Source: DAITQM01 sp036832975
GTDB taxonomy: Bacteria; Pseudomonadota; Gammaproteobacteria; Xanthomonadales; Wenzhouxiangellaceae
Length of the DNA stretch: 64,000 nt
Direction of reading: 5' to 3'
NCBI GenBank assembly: GCA_036832975.1
Contig: DAITQM010000002.1
Coordinates: forward strand, 127,769 to 191,768
The stretch's first letter is position 1, and each line of letters starts with the position of its first letter. Positions 1 through 7,952 of this stretch are shown piece after piece. The position numbers and the translations under genes are program-made. Under the pieces are notes generated by a model. It was not told the origin of the DNA and did no database searches. It saw nothing but the letters and a program-made list of their open reading frames with translations.

Positions 1-79
1 CCGGCAATCGTGCCATTATCGCCCATCGCCGGGCGATTGCAAACGCGGCACGGCGCCGTGCTCGATCGCGTCGGTGCAG

Positions 80-877
80 CTAAAAACGGTCTTTCCAGCG
101 GCGAATCACCGCCAACACTTCGGCCGGCGCCGTGGCCGGCGCATCCGGTTCATGCCGCCGGGCGGCAGCGACCACGGCCGGTTCGCGGCTGCGCAGAAAC
201 GGATTACAGTCCCGTTCGCAGCCGATCGTGCTCGGCAAGGTCGGCTGGCCGGCGGCGCGCAACGTTTCGACCTCGGTGGCGCGCGCCCTTAACGCCGGGT
301 TGTCCGGCTCGACGGCAAGGGCGAAACGGCAATTGGCGGCGGTGTATTCATGGGCGCAATAAACTCGGGTCGCGGCGGGCAAAGCGGCGAGACGGTCGAG
401 GGACGTCTGCATCTCGGCCGCCGTGCCTTCGAACAGCCGGCCGCAACCGACTGAAAACAAGGTATCGCCGCAGAACAACCAGCCCGGCGCTGCGGCGTAA
501 AAAGCGATATGCGTCGCGGTATGGCCGGGCACGGCCATCACCTCGAGAGCGAGGCGGCCGCCGGCGCCGGACCATTCGATATCGAGGTGATCGCCATCCG
601 CCAGCGCCGCGACGGTTGCCGGCAGGCGCCGGTCGGCCGGGCCGTAAACCGGCAGCGGTCCGCAACGGCCGAGCAGCGCCGCAACGCCACCGATGTGGTC
701 GGCGTGGTGGTGAGTCAACAACATGCCGGCGAGTAGCCGCCCGCTGCGTTGCAGCCAGGCGAGCACCGGCGCCGCGTCGCCCGGATCGACCACCCACGCG
801 AACTGTTCATCGTGGATCGCCCAGATGTAGTTGTCGGTAAAGGCTGCGATGGGGGTGACTTGGTACACTAGCGCCAT
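80..877 (-). CDS. gloB: hydroxyacylglutathione hydrolase (glyoxalase II)
   Basis: Hydrolyses S-lactoylglutathione to D-lactate and glutathione, the second step of methylglyoxal detoxification in the cytoplasm. The 265-residue product has the metallo-beta-lactamase metal motif THHHADH at about residues 55-61, an early DNYIW segment and a CAHEYT segment near residue 170, all typical of GloB; family length is about 255. I chose the ATG at 877 (MALVYQVTP); upstream in-frame codons would run into the divergent methyltransferase gene. The start codon overlaps the start codon of that gene on the other strand. The gloB / yafS-like / rnhA / dnaQ order is the E. coli order. Confidence 0.95.
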   Translation of the reverse strand: MALVYQVTPIAAFTDNYIWAIHDEQFAWVVDPGDAAPVLAWLQRSGRLLAGMLLTHHHADHIGGVAALLGRCGPLPVYGPADRRLPATVAALADGDHLDIEWSGAGGRLALEVMAVPGHTATHIAFYAAAPGWLFCGDTLFSVGCGRLFEGTAAEMQTSLDRLAALPAATRVYCAHEYTAANCRFALAVEPDNPALRARATEVETLRAAGQPTLPSTIGCERDCNPFLRSREPAVVAAARRHEPDAPATAPAEVLAVIRRWKDRF

Positions 878-1523
878 GGTAACAACAATGCCGCCTACGC
901 CCTGGTGGGCCAAGGCCCGCGCCCGGGAATGGCTGGCCGCCGAGGCGGCGCTGGCGGCGCATATACTCGGCCCGCTCACCGCCTTTCAGATTCTCGAACT
1001 GGCCCCCGCCGGACTGCCGGCCGCCGGCATCGGGACACGCCTCGGCCTCGATCCGGTCACCGGCCGTTGGGCGCTTCCGGTGCAGGCCGGGATCGACCGG
1101 CTGCCGGTCTGCGATCAATGCCTCGATATCGTCCTGTGGCGCTATTTGCCGCTGCCGCGCCGCGCCTGGTGGCGCCTGGCCGGCGAGGTGGCGCGTTGCC
1201 TCAAGCCCGGCGGGCGGTTGCTGGTCAGTACGATCAACCCTTTGCAACCGACCTGTTGGCGCGCCATCGGCTGGCGCGAACTGGCCCGCCAGACGCCCGA
1301 TCCCGGCTGGCCTTTCGGTATCGCCGGCCTGCATGTGCAGGCCAGCCGCAGCACCGGCGGGCGGCGGCCACTCCAGCCAGTGCGCGTCCAGTTGCTGATC
1401 AAAAGCGGTGACCCGCGCATCGTGCTGCCGTTACCACGGCGGAACGGCAAGTTGGCAGCGGTGCCGCAAACCGCGGCAACGCGCACTGCCTGGTTTGCCG
1501 CCGGTTGGCGGCGGGCGGCATGA
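876..1523 (+). CDS. SAM-dependent methyltransferase, YafS-like
   Basis: A 215-residue class I methyltransferase-fold protein. Visible features are an ILELAPAG motif-I region near residue 40, a CLDIVLWRYLP motif near residue 80 and LKPGGRLLVSTINP (post-I/motif III) near residues 108-121. The substrate is unknown. Position between gloB and rnhA matches E. coli yafS, so it is probably the ortholog of that uncharacterised gene. The glycine-rich motif I is weak (ELAPAGLPAAG instead of ExGxGxG), so SAM binding should not be taken for granted. An alternative ATG lies at 888; the start at 876 makes its start codon overlap that of gloB. Confidence 0.75.
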   Translation: MVTTMPPTPWWAKARAREWLAAEAALAAHILGPLTAFQILELAPAGLPAAGIGTRLGLDPVTGRWALPVQAGIDRLPVCDQCLDIVLWRYLPLPRRAWWRLAGEVARCLKPGGRLLVSTINPLQPTCWRAIGWRELARQTPDPGWPFGIAGLHVQASRSTGGRRPLQPVRVQLLIKSGDPRIVLPLPRRNGKLAAVPQTAATRTAWFAAGWRRAA

Positions 1524-1545
1524 CGGATCGGATACGGCGGCCGGT

Positions 1546-2004
1546 ATGACGACGGCGGGTAACGCAACGGCCCCGGACGAGGTCGTGATCCACACCGACG
1601 GTGCCTGTCGCGGCAATCCGGGGCCCGGCGGCTGGGGGGTGTTATTGCAAGCCGGCGGCCGTGAGCGCCGCTTATCGGGCGGTGAGCCATCGACGACCAA
1701 CAACCGGATGGAATTGATGGCCGCGATCGTCGCACTCGAAATCCTGAAACGACCGTGCCGCGTCGATCTTTACACCGATTCGCAATACGTCAAAAAAGGG
1801 GTGACCGAGTGGCTGGCGCGCTGGAAGACCAACGGCTGGCGAACCGCCAGCCGCCTGCCGGTGAAAAACGCCGACCTGTGGCGCCGCCTGGAGGCGGCCG
1901 CGGCGCGCCATACGGTTCGCTGGCACTGGCTGCGCGGCCACCGCGGCGACCGCGGCAACGAAGAAGCCGACCGCCTGGCGCGCCGCGCCATACCGAACCC
2001 TTGA
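1546..2004 (+). CDS. rnhA: ribonuclease HI
   Basis: Cleaves the RNA strand of RNA-DNA hybrids (Okazaki primer and R-loop removal). The 152-residue protein has the whole acidic active site: Asp18 in IHTDGAC, Glu56 in RMELMAA, Asp78 in YTDSQYV, plus the RGHRGDRGNEEAD segment carrying the flexible-loop His and the fourth Asp. Length equals that of E. coli RNase HI (155). Start ATG 1546 gives the standard short N-terminus; the longer in-frame region overlaps the methyltransferase gene. dnaQ follows 16 bases downstream. In E. coli rnhA and dnaQ are divergent, whereas here both are on the plus strand. Confidence 0.96.
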   Translation: MTTAGNATAPDEVVIHTDGACRGNPGPGGWGVLLQAGGRERRLSGGEPSTTNNRMELMAAIVALEILKRPCRVDLYTDSQYVKKGVTEWLARWKTNGWRTASRLPVKNADLWRRLEAAAARHTVRWHWLRGHRGDRGNEEADRLARRAIPNP

Positions 2005-2020
2005 GCCCCATGCCCATTTG

Positions 2021-2737
2021 ATGCGACAGATCGTTCTCGACACCGAAACCACTGGCTTGGAAGTGACCGCCGACCACCGCGTCATCGAAATCGGCGCGCT
2101 GGAGCTGCTCGACCGGCGGCCGAGCGGCCGGGTTTTTCAGCACTTCCTCAATCCCGACCGCGAAATCGACAGCGCCGCCGCCGCGGTCCACGGCATCACG
2201 CTCGAACAACTGGCCGAGAAGCCCCGGTTTGCCGACATCCTGCCGGAATTCATCGACTTCATCGCCGGCGCCGAACTGATCATTCACAACGCCGAATTCG
2301 ATGTCGGTTTTCTCGACGCCGAACTGGCGCGCGCCGGCCATCAACCGCCGTCGGTAGCGGCGCTCGCCGGCGTGATCACCGACACGCTGCCCCTCGCCCG
2401 CCACCTGCACCCCGGACAACACAACTCGCTCGATGCCCTGTGCCAGCGCTACGACATCGACCTCAAGCGCCGCCACCGGCACGGCGCCCTGCTCGACGCC
2501 GAACTGCTGGCCGCCGTTTACCTGGCGATGACCAGCGAGCAGAAAAGCCTGCAACTGGGCGTGGCCGCCCCGGCCGCGGCACCCGTCCCGATGCCAGATA
2601 CCCGTGACATTCCGGTGCTGCCCGCCAGCGCTGACGAAATCGCCGCCCACGAGGCCCTCCTCGCCGCCATCGAAAAAGAATCCGGCGGTCACTGCGTTTG
2701 GCTGCATGGCGGCAACGAAAGTCTGACAGGCTGCTAG
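2021..2737 (+). CDS. dnaQ: DNA polymerase III epsilon subunit (3'-5' exonuclease)
   Basis: Proofreading exonuclease of the replicative polymerase core. The 238-residue protein shows ExoI DTETTG (Asp7, Glu9), ExoII HNAEFD (89-94) and ExoIII with His154 and Asp159 (HGALLD), the DEDDh arrangement. Residues 174-179 (QKSLQL) fit the weak beta-clamp binding motif that epsilon carries just after the exonuclease domain. The alpha-binding C-terminal tail follows. ATG 2021 is preferred over the TTG at 2018. The stop TAG lies in GACAGGCTGCTAG, the same 13 bases that end repeat family C at 38599-38611, so the last residues may be repeat-derived. Confidence 0.95.
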   Translation: MRQIVLDTETTGLEVTADHRVIEIGALELLDRRPSGRVFQHFLNPDREIDSAAAAVHGITLEQLAEKPRFADILPEFIDFIAGAELIIHNAEFDVGFLDAELARAGHQPPSVAALAGVITDTLPLARHLHPGQHNSLDALCQRYDIDLKRRHRHGALLDAELLAAVYLAMTSEQKSLQLGVAAPAAAPVPMPDTRDIPVLPASADEIAAHEALLAAIEKESGGHCVWLHGGNESLTGC

Positions 2738-2754
2738 TCCCACCTATTCTTCAT

Positions 2755-2955
2755 ACCCCCTCCGTCATTCCTGCTTGCCTGTGCCCGCACGGCAGACAGG
2801 CGAACGCGGGAACCCGCCTTGTCCCCCGCCGTCGGGAACCCACCTTGTTTCCCCCGCTTGCTGGAACCCGCCTTGTCCCTGCCCCCGCTTGCGGGGGAAG
2901 GTTAGGAACCTGCCTGGTCCCTTCCCCCGCTTGCGGGGGAAGGTTAGGAAGGGGG
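2755..2955. repeat. intergenic palindromic repeat cluster (family D)
   Basis: The stretch after dnaQ has no gene. It starts with a CGTCATTCCTGC-type segment containing an inverted repeat (2761-2812). Two nearly identical palindromic units of the form CCCCCGC-TTGC-GGGGG followed by AAGGTTAGGAA come next (about 2882-2908 and 2924-2950), separated by a CCTGCCTGGTCCC link. The same units recur at 22370-22590, 24118-24262 and 26880-27170, so this is a REP-like family of this genome. Proline-rich short reading frames across it are by-products of the repeat. Confidence 0.75.
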
Positions 2956-3015
2956 GCGCGCCAGGACGACGCGCATCCAGTCAAAAAATCAAGTCCACAA
3001 GAAGGCGTATACTCG

Positions 3016-3259
3016 ACCCAATAGTTGCATAAATTTTGCTCGATTTTATCAAATTCACAGTGAAATCATATAAGTATGTCGCTATTAGCAGGAAAATCGA
3101 ATTAACCTAAGGTGACGCGCCCGGTTTCTCGCCCAAGCTGGCGGCACATCTTGTCCGCTTCCCCTCGAACCGTAGAATTACTACGGTTCTTCGGAGAATC
3201 GGACAAGCTGCACTCGCCAGCTTGACCGAGAATTCCGGGAATCTATGCAACTATTGGGT
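3016..3259. mobile_element. MITE-like element, family A copy 1
   Basis: A 244-base non-coding element bounded by perfect 16-base inverted repeats, ACCCAATAGTTGCATA at 3016-3031 and its complement at 3244-3259. Its interior holds a long imperfect hairpin: arms AAGCTGGCG/CGCCAGCTT, CTTGTCCG/CGGACAAG, then CCCC/GGGG and a GTAG/CTAC tip. Related copies lie at 11549-11798, 31120-31293 and 59215-59458. It contains no reading frame of its own, so it would need a transposase in trans. Its last base forms part of the mltF stop codon. No clear target duplication is seen at this copy (CG versus CA flanks). Confidence 0.85.
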
Positions 3260-4707
3260 CAAGCTTTCGCATCGACGGGCTTGTTGGCGGCCAGCAATGG
3301 GTGTTGGCGGTGGTCGAGCCAGGTCAGAACCTGAAAATAAGTGCGAATATTGGTGACGTATTGCAACGCCTCGTAGCCGCGCGCATAACCGTGCTTCAGC
3401 GTCCGGTAATGACGTTCGCGGCTAAGCAGCGGCAGACGCTCGGCGACGTCTTCCCAGCGGTCGGGGTCGCCGCCCTGCCGCTCGGTCAGAATCCGCGCGT
3501 CTTCGAGATGCCCCATGCCGATGTTGTAGGCGGCGAGCGCCAACCACAAGCGGTCCGGCAGCCCGATCCGCTCCGGCAGGCGGGTCAGAAGTTCACTGAG
3601 ATAACGTGCCCCGCCGTCGATGCTCTGCGCAGGATCACGGCGGTTGGCGACACCCAGCTCACCGGCTGTGGTCCGGGTCAGCATCATCACGCCGCTGACC
3701 CCGGTGCGCGACACGGCGCGGGCATTCCAGTGCGATTCCTGGTAGCCGACCGCGGCGAGCAACCGCCAATCCATGCCGTATTGCGCCGCGGTGTCCTCGA
3801 AAATCGGCTGCAAGTGCGGCAGGCGGCTGGCGATCCGCTGCAAGAACGTGTACGCCCCCGCCTGGTCATAGGATTCGAAGTGACTGTAATAATTGCGCTG
3901 CAACGCGGCGATGCCGCCGCTCGCCCGCTCGCGTTGCAGAAAGCGGGCGGCGGCGTCACGCAGGCTAAAGTCGCCGCCGGCGGCAAAGGCCCAGCCGATT
4001 TCATTTACCGGCCCGATCGCCAGAGCGCTCGATAATTTAGGGAAAAATGCCTGTTGCAGGCGGAAAAGGTTTTCATCGAGCAGCGTGTAATCCAGTTCGC
4101 CGTTCTGCACCATCTCCAATAGATCTTCGATGCCGGCGCCGAGCGCCTCGCTCCATTCGAGATCGGGCGTCTCAGCGGCCAGCGCCGCCAACATTTCGGC
4201 ATAACTCGAACCGGCGATCACGGCGAGCCGCGAGTTGACCAGATCGGCGATCTCCCGCGGCCGGTACTCGCCGGCACGATAGATCACGACGGCCCGCGTC
4301 TTGGTGTAGGGCGGCGTAAAGACGGCGCGCGCCGCACGCCCCGGCGTCAGCGTGAAATTGGCACCGATAAAATCGCCGCGGGCGCGCTCCAGCGCCGGCA
4401 GCAGGCCGTCGAAAGTCTCCACTTCCTCGACTTCCAACCGCACACCAAGAGTGGCGGCGAAACGGGAAGCCAATTCGTATTCGAAGCCGACTTTGCGTTC
4501 GTCGTCGAGCGAGTAATACGTGCTCGCCCCGGGGCGCGTGATCAGGTATAACGTACCGCGCTCGCGAATCTGCTCGACCCGCGGCGGCGCGCCGCCGGAA
4601 GTGAGCAGGGGCAGAATCAAAAAGAGAGTGATGACGATCCCCAGCCGTTGCCGGCGGGGTAGAAAAACGGCGGGTGCAGCCTTCTTCTTCAGTGGCGGTT
4701 CCTCCAC
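3259..4707 (-). CDS. mltF: membrane-bound lytic murein transglycosylase F
   Basis: Cleaves the MurNAc-GlcNAc bond of peptidoglycan in the periplasm. An N-terminal hydrophobic signal/anchor is followed by a family-3 solute-binding-like domain (about residues 45-265) and a C-terminal SLT lysozyme-like domain with catalytic Glu in YQESHW and the GVSGVMMLT motif, the MltF architecture. About 482 residues against 518 in E. coli. No ATG is available. The nearest legal start is GTG 4707, but a strong GGAGG (4701-4705) sits 8 bases before a CTG at 4692, so initiation may use CTG. Divergent from gltX. The stop codon overlaps repeat A copy 1 by one base. Confidence 0.9.
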   Translation of the reverse strand: MEEPPLKKKAAPAVFLPRRQRLGIVITLFLILPLLTSGGAPPRVEQIRERGTLYLITRPGASTYYSLDDERKVGFEYELASRFAATLGVRLEVEEVETFDGLLPALERARGDFIGANFTLTPGRAARAVFTPPYTKTRAVVIYRAGEYRPREIADLVNSRLAVIAGSSYAEMLAALAAETPDLEWSEALGAGIEDLLEMVQNGELDYTLLDENLFRLQQAFFPKLSSALAIGPVNEIGWAFAAGGDFSLRDAAARFLQRERASGGIAALQRNYYSHFESYDQAGAYTFLQRIASRLPHLQPIFEDTAAQYGMDWRLLAAVGYQESHWNARAVSRTGVSGVMMLTRTTAGELGVANRRDPAQSIDGGARYLSELLTRLPERIGLPDRLWLALAAYNIGMGHLEDARILTERQGGDPDRWEDVAERLPLLSRERHYRTLKHGYARGYEALQYVTNIRTYFQVLTWLDHRQHPLLAANKPVDAKA

Positions 4708-4817
4708 GTTGCGACGAAATCGCCCGGCATGACCGCATGGCACCGGACCGCCCGCTTCGACCGTCTTCCCGGCGCCAGGTTCCGATAGAATAACCCCATT
4801 TCGCCGAAATTGCACGC

Positions 4818-6218
4818 ATGATACGGACCCGATTCGCTCCCAGCCCCACCGGTTACCTGCACGTCGGCGGCGCCCGCACCGCCCTGTTTTCATGGCTGAC
4901 GGCGCGCGCCGCGGGCGGTGTTTTCATACTCCGCATCGAAGACACCGACCGCGAACGCTCGACCGCCGAATCGGTGCAAGCCATCCTCGACGGCATGGCT
5001 TGGCTCGAACTCGATTACGACGAAGGCCCCTATTACCAGTCCGCACGCCTCGATCGCTACAACGAGGCGATCGAACGAATGCTCGACAACGGCCTGGCCT
5101 ACCACTGCGACTGCCCGCGTGAGAGGCTGGAAAAGCTGCGCGCCGAGCAATTAGCCACCAAAGTCAAGCCGCGTTACGACGGCCATTGCCGGGAGCGTGG
5201 CCTCAAGCATCACGGCAGCCATACCGTCGTGCGTTTCCGCAACCCCGACGACGGCGAAGTGACGTTCGACGATCGGGTGCGCGGCGCGGTTTCGATCGCC
5301 AACCGCGAATTGGACGATCTGGTCATCCGCCGCCCCGACGGCTCCCCGACCTACAACTTCTGCGTCGTGATCGACGACATCGACATGCGCATTTCGGACG
5401 TCATCCGCGGCGACGACCACATCAACAACACGCCGCGGCAGATCAATATCTACCGCGCCCTCGGCGTCGAGCCGCCACGTTTCGCGCACGTGCCGATGAT
5501 CCTCGGCGGCGACGGCGCGCGGCTGTCGAAACGCCACGGCGCGGTCAGCGTCCTGCAATACCGCGACGACGGCTACCTGCCGCATGCGCTGATCAACTAT
5601 CTCGCCCGCCTCGGCTGGTCGCACGGCGACCAGGAAGTATTCAGCCGCGCAGACCTGATCCGCCATTTCAAGATCGAAACCGTGCAGCGCAAGGCCGCGG
5701 CTTTCAATCACGACAAGCTCAACTGGCTCAACCAGTACTGGCTCAGAAACCTGCCGGCATCGGAAACCGCCCGCCACCTCGAATGGCACATGGCGCGTGC
5801 CGGGCTCGAAGTGCCGGCCGGTCCGCCGCTCGCCGAACTCATCGCCGTACAGGCCGAGCGCACCGTCACTTTGCGCCAAATGGTCAACGACAGCCGCGTT
5901 TATTACGAGGACACCGTCGAATACGACAGCGCCGACGCCGAACATCACTTAAGGCCCGCGGCGGCCGAACCGCTCGCCTTGTTGCGCCAGCGCCTCGCCG
6001 TCCTCGCCGAATGGCGCGCCGACGCACTGGCCGCCGAAGTCAAAGCTACGGCCCGCGAACTGGAAATCGGTATGGGCAAGGTCGCCCAGCCGTTGCGCGT
6101 CGCCCTCACCGGCCGCGCCCAATCGCCGGCGATCGACAAAACGCTGCTGTTGACCGGCCGCGAACGCACCCTCGATCGTCTCGACCGGGCCTTGGCCTGG
6201 ATACGCAATCGTGGGTAA
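4818..6218 (+). CDS. gltX: glutamate--tRNA ligase
   Basis: Charges tRNA-Glu in the cytoplasm. Class I synthetase of 466 residues with the first signature as SPTGYLHVGG (HVGG in place of HIGH, normal in GltX) near residues 8-17, and the KMSKS loop as RLSKRHG near residue 236. A divergently transcribed mltF lies upstream; a TAGAAT -10-like box at 4786-4791 precedes the gene without a convincing -35. Length is normal. A tRNA-Glu gene is present in the same window at 13915. Confidence 0.96.
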   Translation: MIRTRFAPSPTGYLHVGGARTALFSWLTARAAGGVFILRIEDTDRERSTAESVQAILDGMAWLELDYDEGPYYQSARLDRYNEAIERMLDNGLAYHCDCPRERLEKLRAEQLATKVKPRYDGHCRERGLKHHGSHTVVRFRNPDDGEVTFDDRVRGAVSIANRELDDLVIRRPDGSPTYNFCVVIDDIDMRISDVIRGDDHINNTPRQINIYRALGVEPPRFAHVPMILGGDGARLSKRHGAVSVLQYRDDGYLPHALINYLARLGWSHGDQEVFSRADLIRHFKIETVQRKAAAFNHDKLNWLNQYWLRNLPASETARHLEWHMARAGLEVPAGPPLAELIAVQAERTVTLRQMVNDSRVYYEDTVEYDSADAEHHLRPAAAEPLALLRQRLAVLAEWRADALAAEVKATARELEIGMGKVAQPLRVALTGRAQSPAIDKTLLLTGRERTLDRLDRALAWIRNRG

Positions 6219-6254
6219 AGGCGGATCCGAGAATGCTCTAATGCGTGCCTTAGC

Positions 6255-7814
6255 GTGAAGACAACCACCCTTACTCTGCTCACTATAGTCGTTCTGGTCC
6301 CCGGCCCGCTGCACGCTGCCGAAACCTGGCATGAAATCAAAAGTGATCATTTCATATTGCGCACCAATGCCGGCGAGAATGTAGGCCGTCAAACGGTTGA
6401 GGATCTGGAAAAGTTCCGTTTTACAGTCGGCTCCATCACCAATATCGATTATTCCAGCCGCGATTTGCCGCCACTTACGGTATACGGCTATCGCAAAACC
6501 AGGCAATACGAAAAAAGACAAGATAAGCCGTCGTCCGCCGGCTATTTCTCGCCCCGAGCGCACGGGGCGGTTGCTGTCATGTCGCTGGAGAAGAAGCGAC
6601 GGATTGATGTGTTGGGCAGTCGCGAGATTGTCTACCACGAACTGACGCATTATTTACTGGATCGCTACAGCCCCTCGTATTACCCGTATTGGTATAACGA
6701 AGGGTTCGCCGAGTTCCTGTCTACAATGCGCTTCGAGAGCGATAAAGCCATTATCGGCGATCCGGCGACTGCTCGCCTTCTGATTTTGACCCGGACCAGT
6801 CAGTGGCTGCCAATGAGGGTGTTGGCCGGTGCTAAAAACCGTTATCTGTCATCAGCCCCCGGCCGCAAAGGAATCGCCGATGTGTCATTCCAATATGCCC
6901 AAGGCTGGCTGATCACCCACATGCTCAACACCTCGGAAGATCTGCACCCTGGCATCGCGCCCTATATCGAGCAGATCAATGCCGGAACAAACGACGAAGA
7001 AGCGGCGTTTACCGCCGCCTTCGGCATCGATTATGCAGCCCTGGATCGTAGACTCAAGCTTTATTGGTCCGACAAAGCGTTGCCCTATATGGTGTTCAAA
7101 TTACAGGGCGTCATGCCCGCGATCCACGTCATATCCCGTACCATGCCGGCAGCGGAAGCGGCGATCATGGACAGCGAATCACGCTTGCAGGCCGGCCGTT
7201 TGGACAGCGGGAAGTTGAGCCGGCGGGCGGCTAAACTGTTCAATGCCGCGCTGACAGCGGGCGTCCGGCCGGTGGACATGCGTTATTACCTGGCGGCCAT
7301 CGCTTTCGATGCAGAAAAATACGATGAAGCCCGCCTTCACCTCGACGCGCTTTTCGCCGCCCAACCGCAACATGCCCCGGCCTCGGAGCTCGCCGCGCTG
7401 CTTCGGGCTGAAACTCGGAAAAGCAAAGATTGGAGCGACGAGGACTTCACCGCCGTAGCAACGCTCTACCGGCAGGCGCTCGACGCCGATCCCACGTATC
7501 TACCTGCCCATTATGGCTATCTCCAGCTTCACTTCGCGGCTTGCAAACCGCTCGCCGGCGACGACATCGCTCGCAGCGAGACCTATTTACGTCGGGAACA
7601 TAAACAACCGGCCGCACAATTCCTTTATGCCCGCTTATTGATGCTGCAACATAACAATGAAGCGGCGTTGGATATCATCAAACGCCAACTCGCGTGGGCG
7701 AGCACGGAGGATTACGCCGGGCTGTTTAACGAACTCCTCTCTTCAGTGACCGTCACCGCGCCAATATCTCCGTCAGAGGACGCGAGCACCTTCCCAACCT
7801 GCTCCAACCCGTGA
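6255..7814 (+). CDS. secreted gluzincin-type metalloprotease-like protein with TPR-like C-terminus
   Basis: 519 residues starting at a GTG (the nearby ATG at 6241 is out of frame and soon closed). Residues 1-22 look like a cleavable signal peptide ending LHA-AE. HELTH at 128-132 and YNEGFAEF at 147-154 match the HExxH...E arrangement of peptidase MA-like (DUF1570-related) zinc proteases, with Glu149 or Glu153 as the third ligand candidate. The C-terminal half (about 320-500) is helical and looks like TPR repeats. Substrate unknown. It follows gltX by 36 bases but has different character and no obvious functional link. Confidence 0.75.
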   Translation: MKTTTLTLLTIVVLVPGPLHAAETWHEIKSDHFILRTNAGENVGRQTVEDLEKFRFTVGSITNIDYSSRDLPPLTVYGYRKTRQYEKRQDKPSSAGYFSPRAHGAVAVMSLEKKRRIDVLGSREIVYHELTHYLLDRYSPSYYPYWYNEGFAEFLSTMRFESDKAIIGDPATARLLILTRTSQWLPMRVLAGAKNRYLSSAPGRKGIADVSFQYAQGWLITHMLNTSEDLHPGIAPYIEQINAGTNDEEAAFTAAFGIDYAALDRRLKLYWSDKALPYMVFKLQGVMPAIHVISRTMPAAEAAIMDSESRLQAGRLDSGKLSRRAAKLFNAALTAGVRPVDMRYYLAAIAFDAEKYDEARLHLDALFAAQPQHAPASELAALLRAETRKSKDWSDEDFTAVATLYRQALDADPTYLPAHYGYLQLHFAACKPLAGDDIARSETYLRREHKQPAAQFLYARLLMLQHNNEAALDIIKRQLAWASTEDYAGLFNELLSSVTVTAPISPSEDASTFPTCSNP

Positions 7815-7952
7815 TCGGGAGACAGAATCATGATACCGGCCCCGCTCTCATACGTTTGGCCTGGCTGCCGTTTTATGGTTATGGTGTGGCAACAGTAAAC
7901 AATTCTGGATAGTTACAAAAATTCGGCCTTGGTGAAATCAGCGCCGCGGGGC

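Noticed and set aside
4708..4893. N-terminal extension of MltF into gltX
   Set aside because: The extra residues are the antisense of gltX and its leader, without similarity to MltF.
7828..7900. Small ORF between the HExxH gene and pgi
   Set aside because: About 22 codons from an ATG at 7830, no RBS of note and no similarity; the gap is short and probably non-coding.
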